In this document: in pieces, positions 27,583 to 35,100 of the stretch
Numbering within the stretch: the first letter of the stretch is position 1
Layout: every line of letters begins with the position of its first letter
Origin: Saprospiraceae bacterium
GTDB taxonomy: Bacteria; Bacteroidota; Bacteroidia; Chitinophagales; Saprospiraceae
Length of the DNA: 64,000 bases
Assembly: GCA_016715105.1 (NCBI GenBank)
Contig: JADKBO010000006.1
Coordinates: forward strand, 62,001 to 126,000
Direction of reading: 5' to 3'
Translations under genes and position numbers: made by a program
The notes under the pieces: model-generated
Told to the model about the DNA's origin: nothing
The model's database searches: none
What the model saw: the letters and a program-made list of their open reading frames with translations, nothing else

Positions 27583-28799
27583 CCAACTTTAGAACGATTG
27601 GCTACATATTTACTGGCTTTGCGTTTGCAAATCACGCCTTCCAATCCATGAGCTTTCACAGCTTCCCACAGGGTGTTACCATCTTCAAAAGCTTCACTAA
27701 ACCTTAAAATTTCTCCCACTGGCAAGACCGCTTTGACCCAAGCTCGACGCCTTTCGACAGGCATATCTTTTGCAATCAATCCATCCAAGTATAAGAGGTC
27801 AAAAAAATAGGCGGTACACTGATTTGATTTTGAAGTGCCACTGACCTTTTTTTTATGCAATCGGCTGATGATTTTAGCAAATACGGGTTTGCCTTGATCA
27901 TCGAGCACCACCAATTCACCATCCAGACTCACTTGCTCGGCTTTAATTTCCTTTGCAGCAGCTATGACTTCGGGAAATTGGTTGGAGATGTCACGACCTC
28001 CACGCGAAGTGATGGTGATTGCATCATGGTTTTTTACAAGATTGATGCGGATGCCGTCCCATTTGATTTCAAAAAAATAATCGCTTGATTGAGGTATTTT
28101 TCCATCAGAAAGATCTGCCAACATCGGATCAAAACTGGCGGGAAGTTCGACTTTATTGGGTGAAATTCTTTCGATCAGCCACTGGTCATCTTTGGTTTGA
28201 AAAATGTGAAAATCACCGTTTATTTGACTGCCTTTCAACTGAAAATGGATGCTTTTTTCGGTGTGCTTGGTAGCCTGATAAGTACCCGTGTCGAATATCC
28301 ACATTTCTCCAGCACCATATTGCTTTTCAGGAATGGTACCCTCAAATGTCAAATATTGCAAGGGGTGGTCTTCTGTGCGGATGGCCAACCGTTTTTCATC
28401 CACTGTCGTGGGCAAGCCTTTGGGAACAGCCCAGGATTGCAATACACCCTCGTGTTCAAGCCGCAAGTCAAAGTGTAAACGACTGGCATCATGCAGTTGG
28501 ATGGTAAATTTTGGAGAGGACTTTTCTTTACTGGCTGCAGCCGAAAGCGTTATACCTGCTGGTTCTGTCGTTTTACTAAAATCCCTCTTTTGCCGATATT
28601 CTTCCAGCTTTATTTTTTTTACCTGAGCTTTGGTCAAGGTAGCCTGATCGATATGTGCTCCTGGTAAGTCGGTGCTAAAATCATAAAATGCTTCCCACGC
28701 ATTGCCTTTTGTTGTCAAGTATTCCACAGCAGTTTGGATGTTATATGCCTGACTAGTGGTCAAATCATCCAGATCCTCCCAATGGATGGGCAGGGACAC
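27579..28799 (-). CDS. ligD: LigD fragment 2: 3'-phosphoesterase and ligase core
   Basis: 406 aa piece. Contains the phosphoesterase module (FTIQLHDASRLHFDLRLEHEGVLQSWAVPKG, GAGEMWIFDTG) and the nucleotidyltransferase module with adenylation motif FEIKWDGIR (lysine is the AMP acceptor), SRGGRDISNQFPEV, SLDGELVVLD and LEGVICKRKASKYV. Domain order in the reconstructed gene is polymerase, phosphoesterase, ligase, as in mycobacterial LigD. LigD works with Ku in bacterial non-homologous end joining; no Ku gene is in this window. Confidence 0.9.
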   Translation of the reverse strand: MSLPIHWEDLDDLTTSQAYNIQTAVEYLTTKGNAWEAFYDFSTDLPGAHIDQATLTKAQVKKIKLEEYRQKRDFSKTTEPAGITLSAAASKEKSSPKFTIQLHDASRLHFDLRLEHEGVLQSWAVPKGLPTTVDEKRLAIRTEDHPLQYLTFEGTIPEKQYGAGEMWIFDTGTYQATKHTEKSIHFQLKGSQINGDFHIFQTKDDQWLIERISPNKVELPASFDPMLADLSDGKIPQSSDYFFEIKWDGIRINLVKNHDAITITSRGGRDISNQFPEVIAAAKEIKAEQVSLDGELVVLDDQGKPVFAKIISRLHKKKVSGTSKSNQCTAYFFDLLYLDGLIAKDMPVERRRAWVKAVLPVGEILRFSEAFEDGNTLWEAVKAHGLEGVICKRKASKYVANRSKVG

Positions 28800-28893
28800 C
28801 GCACCTGAAGGTCGTCCTCTGGTTCCAAAAGCCGCTGCACAGGTCTGATTTTTATTATTCCTAAATAAATCGATCAGGATTTTACCCTTTCTT

Positions 28894-29532
28894 TTATCTT
28901 TTTTGAATGCCAGGGTTGCATCTGGTTGATTTTGGATATAAAGCGTGATTTGCGTTTCCAGAAATTGCTACTTCTTCGTGCGTATATTTTGGAGTGATGG
29001 GCACATACAAGTGTAAACCTTTGCTACCACTCGTCTTGAGGAAAGTTTTCAGGCCCATTTGTTCGAAAAAAGTCTTTAATTCCTTGGCCAGTACTTTCAC
29101 CCGCGCAAAGTCCGCTTCTGTAGGCGGATCTAAATCGATAATGAATAAATCCGGATGTTCTAGATCGGAACTTTTTACCGTCATGGGATGCAATTCCAAA
29201 GCCGCCATGTTAGCTGCCCAAACCAAGTCCGGCAAGTGATTGATGAGCACATGATCCACATCGTCGTCTCCCACCTTCACAGAGGCAATCCACTCTGGAG
29301 TCCATTCCGCTCTGTTTTTGGAATAGAAATGATTGCTTTTGGTTCCATCCGGATACCTGATAAAGGTCATGGGTCTGTCTGCAATAAAAGGTAAGATGTA
29401 TTCCTTTACGCGGATGTAATATTCAATCAACTGCGCCTTGGTGAAACCAGCATCTTCAAACAACACCTTATCCAGGTTGGAAAGGGTGATGTTTCTCCCC
29501 TCAACTTTGGTGATTTGTTTGTCTGATGGCAT
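28894..29532 (-). CDS. ligD: LigD fragment 1: polymerase/primase domain
   Basis: 212 aa piece starting ATG at 29532. Polymerase domain: ITLSNLDKVLFEDAGFTKAQLIEYY, RPMTFIRYPDG, FIIDLDPP with the catalytic Asp pair, and LKTSGSKGLHLYVPI. The frame breaks near 28965; one frame over it continues LETQITLYIQNQPDATLAFKKD and GKILIDLFRNNKNQT, then joins the next piece. Together the three pieces make one LigD of about 770 residues. Upstream is nearly 500 bases without a clear gene. Confidence 0.9.
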   Translation of the reverse strand: MPSDKQITKVEGRNITLSNLDKVLFEDAGFTKAQLIEYYIRVKEYILPFIADRPMTFIRYPDGTKSNHFYSKNRAEWTPEWIASVKVGDDDVDHVLINHLPDLVWAANMAALELHPMTVKSSDLEHPDLFIIDLDPPTEADFARVKVLAKELKTFFEQMGLKTFLKTSGSKGLHLYVPITPKYTHEEVAISGNANHALYPKSTRCNPGIQKR

Positions 29533-30026
29533 GGGTGTTGGCGTTGTGTGTGAATATTGTTTTCAGTCAAAAAAAACTACTCCTCCATAAATGTAAGAAG
29601 AGTTTATGGTTTTGCTCTTTAAGGAGTAAAAAGTTTTAGAAGGTGGATTGTTTGCAGGAAGCATATCATTTAAGAGATTTCTTATATTTGATTTCATGGT
29701 TATAAAATTCAATCATTCGCTTTTAATCGTTATTTGTTTTAAAAGCACTAAATCTGAATTGAACTTATTCAAACAAAATGCATCAAAAGTGATAAAATTG
29801 TATCGTTTTTATATATTTGAGTCCAATATTAAACTAAAGGTCTTTAGGTGTAATTTTTGCCCTAACGGACAAAAAAAGTAAAATGCCTAAACACCTTAAA
29901 TAATATTTCTTACTATATTAACATATTCGCTTTGATAATAATTCCTAATGAAAATTAAACTCTGTTATTTATTTATGATAATTCCAAATTATAAAGAAAA
30001 CCTTCAATCATGCCTAAATATTAAAA
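29533..30026. other. intergenic region, possible small ORF
   Basis: 494 A+T-rich bases. The only candidate is a 61-codon frame from ATG 29696 to 29881 with a hydrophobic start SLLIVICFKS that could be a lipobox; it has no recognisable homologue and may be chance. No terminator or exact promoter element noted. Confidence 0.35.
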
Positions 30027-31311
30027 ATGAAAAATAAACTAACATTACTTATAATTATAATTATTACTAATTTCCATTCAAATTCATTTTCACAAGTAAA
30101 TGTTACTTGGAAAGATTTGGTAGGAGTATCCTTAAGTGGAGGAGTATTGACTAAAACAGAATCTAACAATTTGAATGCAGGTGCAGCGTCAAATGAAACT
30201 ATACCAACTAACTACAATGGGTATGTAGAATGGACGATTGTAAACACAGTAAATAGCTTAATGTTAGGTTTATCTTCAGTAAACGCTAGCTCCAGTTTCA
30301 ATACTATTAATTATGGAGTTACGCTGCAGGCACTGCAAACCCTGCACACTTTAATATTGCTAGACTACAAGCGTGGGAAAACGGAACTCTCCAACGGCAA
30401 CATCTCCTGAATATTTTTTTGCAGTTGGAGATGTAATTAGAATAGAAAGAATAGGATCTCAAATTTCCTATAAAAAAAATGGTACCGTGTACTACACTTC
30501 ACTTATTCCTTCCTTTGGACCATTGTTAGTTGATTTATCCCTTTGGAACACAGGAGCTAGTGTAAGTAATGTAAAAATTCATTCATATCCCAATACACTA
30601 TCTAAACCCGCTTCGCCGACAGGTGTAACGTCAGCAACAAATTCCTGTTTTCAAATATCAGTTGACTGGGCAACAACACCCACTGCAACAAGTTACCAAA
30701 TTGATCTTGCCACAAACAATTCATTTACTTCTGGCTTAATGACATACTGTTCATCAACAAATTCATATATTTCTACCGGCTTAAATGCAAATACTACCTA
30801 TTATTATCGGGTTAGAGCAGTCAATGATGCGGGTATCTCTGAAAACTCAAATCATGTCAATTCAACCACTTATTCGACAGGTTGCGACTCACAAAATCAA
30901 TGGTTCACATCAGGCTCAAGTATCTATTATCCCAATACTGGATCTGTCCACATTGGAAAGTCAAATGTATCAACTGGATTGGAACAAGGATATGCTCTTT
31001 TCGTGGCCAATGGGATAAAGACAGAGAAACTCAAACTTGAAATTGCAACTGCAGGTGGATGGGCAGACCACGTGTTTGAAAAAAAGTATCAATTGTTACC
31101 TATTCCAAAACTTAAAAGCTTCATTGATAAAAACAAACATTTACCCGGGTTTCCATCAACAAATAAAATCATAGAAAATGGTGGTTATGAAATGGGTGAG
31201 ATGTTGAAGAAACAACAAGAGGCAATTGAAAATTTGCATCTCTACATTATTCAATTAGAAAATAAACTTACAGTTTTAGAACAGAAGCTTGAGAGTAAAA
31301 AAGGACAATAA
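30027..31311 (+). CDS. secreted fibre-like protein with FN3 and coiled-coil tail; one frameshift
   Basis: Two overlapping frames (30027-30410 and 30373-31311) make one protein of about 427 residues. First part: signal peptide and a lectin-like sheet (VEWTIVNTVNSLMLGLS); after the shift near 30310-30400 the sheet continues (FAVGDVIRIERIGSQISYKKNGTVYYTS). Then an FN3 domain (PASPTGVTSATNS to STTYST) and a tail found in many Bacteroidota cell-surface proteins: WADHVFEKKYQLLPIPKLKSF, NKHLPGFPS, GEMLKKQQEAIENLHLYIIQLENKL, the last part a coiled coil. The tail resembles phage-fibre/S74-chaperone neighbours but there is no phage context. Possibly a carrier for polymorphic effectors, which is inference only. 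Confidence 0.75.
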
Positions 31312-31431
31312 CTGATTCTTAAATATTGTATAAAGAGTATTTCCACATTGTACTTTATCTCTAAATTGGAACTCAAAATGAATAATATGTAAGGTTTTAA
31401 ACCAGCCATTACAGCTTAGGATTATTGAAAT

Positions 31432-31735
31432 ATGACAAATTTAATTTGGGCTCAGAATTGGTTTAAAAGTCAATGTAATGGGATTGGGAGCATAGATATG
31501 GAATTAAGATTGAAAGTCTTGACAATCCAGGGTGGACAATTACAATAGATACCTCCAACACTAAAAAGTACTTGGGGCTATAGAATGGCATTTGGTTGAG
31601 TTATCTGATGACGATTGGTATGGCTATAAAATAACCAATGGTGTGTATGAAGGATCCGGCGATCCCAATAAATTGGAGACACTTATTGCTACTTTTAGAC
31701 AACTAATTGAGAGTGAAGTATCTAAATCTGCTTAA
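31432..31735 (+). pseudogene. Imm53-family immunity protein, frameshifted
   Basis: ATG at 31432 reads NLIWAQNWFKSQCNG, then after one missing base DWEHRYGIKIESLDNPGWTITID, and after a second break EWHLVELSDDDWYGYKITNGVYEGSGDPNKLETLIATFRQLIE. The motifs WxQNWFKSQCNGDWEH, GIKIESLDNPGW and the C-terminal G-G-P-L---F block are those of immunity protein 53. As written it is interrupted at least twice. No cognate toxin is left upstream, only the fibre-like gene. Confidence 0.75.
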
Positions 31736-31913
31736 AGTTAGCCGTCTTCAATATCAAATGTAAAGGAATTACCAATATCCTCTACAATCACTTAGATTTA
31801 TCAAGTAAAATAGAATGGGATGACTGACCAATCCCGTAGGGTCAAGCACAACAGTGCTTTAAGGGAAATGATAGAGTGTGGCGAAGCCCAAAAGCCAATT
31901 GCTTGGCTTTTGA

Positions 31914-32063
31914 ACGAATGAACCCGCGGAAGCAGATCCAAAAACTGGAAAAGCTGTTAGATCCAAGAAGCCAGGCAATTGGATGTATTATAAAAATGGG
32001 CAAAAACTTGATTCCACTGGTGGAGACCAAAAACCAACTCAACTTCCACCAAGTCATCATTAA
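31914..32063 (+). pseudogene. C-terminal tip of a polymorphic toxin, remnant
   Basis: A 49-codon frame directly after a stop: it reads ADPKTGKAVRSKKPGNWMYY, followed by KNGQKLD and an end PTQLPPSHH. The DPKTGKAV-x-NWMYYKNGQ pattern resembles the last residues of Rhs/polymorphic toxins just after the variable domain joint. It stops nine bases before the ATG of the putative immunity lipoprotein, the usual toxin-immunity spacing. Upstream the frame is broken and no toxin body remains. The exact toxin class is not identifiable. Confidence 0.5.
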
Positions 32064-32072
32064 AAATTAAAC

Positions 32073-32522
32073 ATGAAAGCAATTTTTTTATTCATTTTCT
32101 TATGCATGCAATGCAAAAATGGAAAGCAGCCAGATGAAGCAGTTCCATACACACCTTCTATTCAAATAAATCAATTAAAATTAAAAAAAGAGGTATTAGA
32201 AACTGGAGATATTCAAGCGTATGAAAGTTTATACAATCAGTATTTGGCTTCTCCAATTCCACAAGAATTATTATTTTATTCCTTATATATGGCAGATAGA
32301 TATGGTTATGTACAGGCAAATTATGATATTTATATAAATATTGTTCTGCTTTGTAAATATAATAAAAAAGCTTTGAGCGAGGATATGGCAAAATTACGAT
32401 TGAGAATTACTCAAAAGCTTCCAGAGCTTTGTCATGGGCAAGCTATGGATAAAGTCAATGATTATAAAATTAATAAGAATTCAAATGTTTTGAAAGTTTT
32501 TAAGGAACTTTTGGAAAATTAG
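32073..32522 (+). CDS. putative immunity lipoprotein, paralogue of the gene at 23701
   Basis: 149 aa. Leader MKAIFLFIFLCMQC with Cys14, as in its paralogue. Shared core: LETGDIQAYESLYNQYLASPIPQELLFYSLYMADRYGYVQANYD, LLCKYNKKALSEDMAKL. The C-terminal third is more different. It starts nine bases after a toxin-tip remnant, which is the best evidence that this family protects against a polymorphic toxin. Predicted to face the periplasm if lipidated. Confidence 0.7.
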   Translation: MKAIFLFIFLCMQCKNGKQPDEAVPYTPSIQINQLKLKKEVLETGDIQAYESLYNQYLASPIPQELLFYSLYMADRYGYVQANYDIYINIVLLCKYNKKALSEDMAKLRLRITQKLPELCHGQAMDKVNDYKINKNSNVLKVFKELLEN

Positions 32523-33125
32523 TAGAATTTGTTTTGCAATAGGTAGATTTAAACACTTTTTTAATGTAACTGAAAGTGCAATTGTTTTTACAGAAGTGAT
32601 TTGTGGCAACTTCGATATTCTTAATGATGAATTTAATTTTAATTTCGAAGGAATGATACTCAAACAGTTAAAAACCCGCTCTTTTAAATCTGTCCCCCCA
32701 ACTACTGCTATACTGCTATTTTAAGTTTTCAACTAAATACCTATTATTATTATTTCTGCTAATCCTATTTTACTACAAAAAATAATGAGCGGTAGTGGAT
32801 ATAAAGGATTTGTAGATTTCCCTGAAGAATACCCCTATACTAGTTATCGAAATTACTATGAAGAAACTAGATTGACCTTCAATTTACCCATAGAAATCTT
32901 ATATTTGAATGAAGAATGAAGTTATGAGTTAAACTAATATGGGTTTTAAGTTGCAAACTTAAAACGGCTGGTAAATTTGTTGAAATACCAACATTAAATT
33001 TAAAGGGGCTATCTATTCGAAGAAAATTATATCCCTCGTTTCAAAATCGAAAATTTTGATGGTCGCTTTTCACCCGATATTTTGATATTCAAGTTTGTGA
33101 GGAGCTTTTATCCCATTTTGACACA
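32523..33125. other. decayed region with small remnants and a repeat copy
   Basis: No intact gene. 32674-32790 is one copy of a direct repeat also found at 33354-33461. A 44-codon frame 32785-32919 (MSGSGYKGFVDFPEEYPYTSYRNYY) starts inside the repeat end and looks like a piece of a lost protein. From 33000 a coding-like stretch (PRFKIENFDGRFSPDILIFKF) leads by a frame change into the next feature. Confidence 0.5.
32674..32790. repeat. about 115-bp direct repeat, copy 1
   Basis: Runs CCCGCTCTTTTAAATCTGTC, CAACTACTGCTA, TTTTAAGTTTTCAACT, TATTATTATTTCTGCTAA, then TACTACAAAAAATAAT. Copy 2 at 33354-33461 has the same blocks with a few substitutions and small indels. Confidence 0.8.
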
Positions 33126-33353
33126 TTGAATAGAAAGAGCAGTAAGAAATTAAGAAGGCAATATCTTGGTTTGACAAGAAGCAATTCAATGTTTATTTTA
33201 GTTCATGTAATGGTATATGCCTCTGAAAAACAATTTAAGGCAGATTTTCCAGAATGGACAGAGTTCTCTGTTCTATTAACAGATTTTAGAGATAAACAAA
33301 AATCACTATTATATATTGTTGATGTTTCAGAAAAAATGATTGGCTTTTATTGA
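33126..33353 (+). CDS. hypothetical fragment
   Basis: 75 codons from a TTG, ending one base before repeat copy 2. NSMFILVHVMVYASEKQFKADFPEWTEFSVLL is protein-like. The region just upstream in another frame also looks coding, so this is probably the 3' part of a broken gene of unknown kind. Position between two repeat copies suggests one inserted or excised cassette. Confidence 0.4.
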   Translation: MNRKSSKKLRRQYLGLTRSNSMFILVHVMVYASEKQFKADFPEWTEFSVLLTDFRDKQKSLLYIVDVSEKMIGFY

Positions 33354-33461
33354 TCCCGCTCTTTTAAGTCTGTCCCCCAACTACTGCTATTTTAAGTTTT
33401 CAACTTAAAATCTCTATTATTATTTCTGCTAAATCCTATTTTTACTACAAAAAATAATAAG
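33354..33461. repeat. about 110-bp direct repeat, copy 2
   Basis: Same block order as 32674-32790; together the copies bracket about 560 bases that contain only small gene remnants. Confidence 0.8.
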
Positions 33462-33546
33462 CAGTGTGACCAAAAGATCCCAAAAAGTAGAATTATCATA
33501 CATGGCCTATCGAAAAAGAATTTAGAATTTTGCCTGGGTCAACCCG

Positions 33547-33942
33547 TCATTTGATCGTTTCCACAAAAGAAAGAGATTTAAGATTTTCATCCGCAGTAAC
33601 TAGTATTGCTTTATGATGAAGGGCTGTTGCAACTATGATTCTATCCGCAGGGTCACCGTTGATTTCATTCACAAATTGTCGTACAAGATCTCCTATTTCT
33701 GGTGTCAAATTTAAGGGCCGAATATTTCGCTTTTTCTCTAAGTCATGGAAGAATTGTGAGATACTAACATGGATTTCAAGTCTACCTTTTGATATCAACA
33801 TTGCCATTTCCCAATAAGAAATCGTTGAATAAAAGCATTTACCCACATTTTCAACTAGCAAATTTTCTACATAATCAGTAAACGAGTGATGAGCCATCAT
33901 ATCCCAAATGAGATAATGCGTATCAATCAAGTAAATTTCCAA
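33547..33942 (-). CDS. PIN-domain (VapC-like) toxin
   Basis: 131 aa from TTG. PIN domain acids are all visible: Asp in LIDTHYLIWD, Glu in ISYWEMAML, and the C-terminal DPADRIIVATALHH followed by LVTADENLKS. VapC-like proteins are Mg-dependent ribonucleases, usually cleaving tRNA or rRNA. The start is uncertain; a stop lies just before the TTG and a one-base error could extend it to VKSDWKF. A Phd/YefM-type antitoxin lies directly upstream in the same direction. Confidence 0.85.
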   Translation of the reverse strand: MEIYLIDTHYLIWDMMAHHSFTDYVENLLVENVGKCFYSTISYWEMAMLISKGRLEIHVSISQFFHDLEKKRNIRPLNLTPEIGDLVRQFVNEINGDPADRIIVATALHHKAILVTADENLKSLSFVETIK

Positions 33943-33955
33943 TCAGATTTCACGA

Positions 33956-34268
33956 CTAATTTTCGTTGAGTTTTGATATGAAGTTTTGATCATCAACATA
34001 ATCCTCATTCTTAAGTGGTTGATTTACAATATCTTGCAACAAGACTATTCCTCCATTTTTATATTGAGCTAATCTTTGGAGATATTGAGCATCATCTTCA
34101 GTTTCAAGCATCGGCTTTTTTATTTCAGCTATGATTTCGCCCCTTTTGGTTATATAAATTGCAGTACCTGTTTTGACAAGATCAATGTATTCTTTAAGAT
34201 TTTTCTCTTAGTTCAGATATAGAAATCTGTAATCCTTCAATACTAGGATTGTTTTTAATACTAAACAA
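33956..34268 (-). CDS. Phd/YefM-type antitoxin, one frameshift
   Basis: About 103 residues when reconstructed. From a TTG at 34268: NPSIEGLQISISELREK, then after adding one A to the A-run near 34204, NLKEYIDLVKTGTAIYITKR and GEIIAEIKKP, ending YVDDQNFISKLNEN. The S-LR-N--EY-D-V--G----IT-RG--IAEI pattern is the Phd/YefM DNA-binding domain. It ends 13 bases before the PIN toxin frame. Antitoxin and operon repressor by family. Confidence 0.8.
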
Positions 34269-34339
34269 ATGTACGAAATAATTTTAGTAATGATAAAATA
34301 TTTTATACAGAGAGATGGAATATGACAACAATTCGAAAG

Positions 34340-34367
34340 AAAAAAGACGAAAGACGAAAGAAGAAAG
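34340..34367. repeat. GACGAAAGA word repeat
   Basis: AAAAGACGAAAGACGAAAG followed by AAGAAAG, another member of the purine-rich word family. Confidence 0.6.
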
Positions 34368-34382
34368 TTATAGGTTTTGCTT

Positions 34383-34640
34383 TTAGGTATAATGCCCTTT
34401 GGCAGAAAGAATCAAAACTACATCTTCAGTAACTTCATAAATAAGGCGATGCTCTTTATTTATCTTACGAGACCAATAACCAGCGAGATTGTGTTTTAAA
34501 GGTTCAGGCTTACCAATACCTTCAAAAGGGCTGAGCATTATAGCTTCAATGAGTGTAACTATTTTTCTTGAGATAGCTTTATTGGAGTGTAACCAATAGT
34601 CTAAGTCTTCTTTAGCCTTTGGGGAAAATGTTACTTGCAT
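34383..34640 (-). CDS. YoeB/Txe-family mRNA interferase toxin
   Basis: 85 aa, normal length. SPKAKEDLDYWLHSNK, PFEGIGKPEPLKHNLAGYWSRKINKEHRLIYEV and the end LSAKGHYT are the YoeB signature, including Glu, Arg and the C-terminal His-Tyr of the active site. YoeB cleaves mRNA on the ribosome. Its start overlaps the end of an antitoxin frame by about 10 bases. A very similar toxin is at 42325. Confidence 0.92.
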   Translation of the reverse strand: MQVTFSPKAKEDLDYWLHSNKAISRKIVTLIEAIMLSPFEGIGKPEPLKHNLAGYWSRKINKEHRLIYEVTEDVVLILSAKGHYT

Positions 34641-35022
34641 AAATCTTTGAGTTCCTGTATCGATAGAGTGATACCTTTGCCTTGCTCAATATCTTTTTTC
34701 CCTTGTAATATCTTATCTACAAACTCAGGATTATAAGTATCATTTTTAGAAACCTCAAATTTTTTTTGAGTTCCTGCATAAAAGCTTTAGAGCAGAAAAA
34801 TTGTTCCTTGTCTGTGGGTGTGCTATTAATATACTCTTGCTTACTTATCTTGAAGCTCTGTTTTTTTTCAATTTTACAATAATGATGGTGTAAAGATAAT
34901 GTGTTTTTCCCTGTGTCAAGCAAATTCTTTATAATGTACTTTGCCCAATTCGAAATTAACAATCTCTCCAAATTTAACAGTATCTTACAGGAAATTTTTT
35001 GAGTAAGTAATAAATCTAACAT
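34631..35022 (-). pseudogene. antitoxin of the YoeB pair, frameshifted at an A-run
   Basis: From the ATG at 35022 one frame reads to KQEYINSTPTDKEQFFCSKAFMQELKK. Adding one A to the eight-A run near 34760 continues it as KFEVSKNDTYNPEFVDKI and ends KDIEQGKGITLSIQELKDLC at 34631. This aligns with the intact antitoxin at 42591 (TVIKAFLEALKIKFEFTKEAEYNPEFVEKI). The first 50 residues have no match there, so the real start is probably further in. Likely an intact gene with a sequencing error. Confidence 0.65.
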
Positions 35023-35100
35023 TATGGAATCATAAGATAACGCACTAACTGCAAAAACAATCTTTTAGAAACTAATTAACCATCAAACACCTGATCTATC

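Noticed and set aside
27235..27651. Plus-strand frame of 138 codons under the LigD end
   Set aside because: The minus strand carries clear LigD sequence over the same bases.
29696..29881. 61-codon lipoprotein-like frame
   Set aside because: No recognisable family and A+T-rich sequence makes such frames common by chance; mentioned only in the gap entry.
30027..31311. Prophage tail fibre
   Set aside because: The tail resembles fibre-type C-termini but no other phage gene is nearby, and the same tail is common on secreted Bacteroidota proteins.
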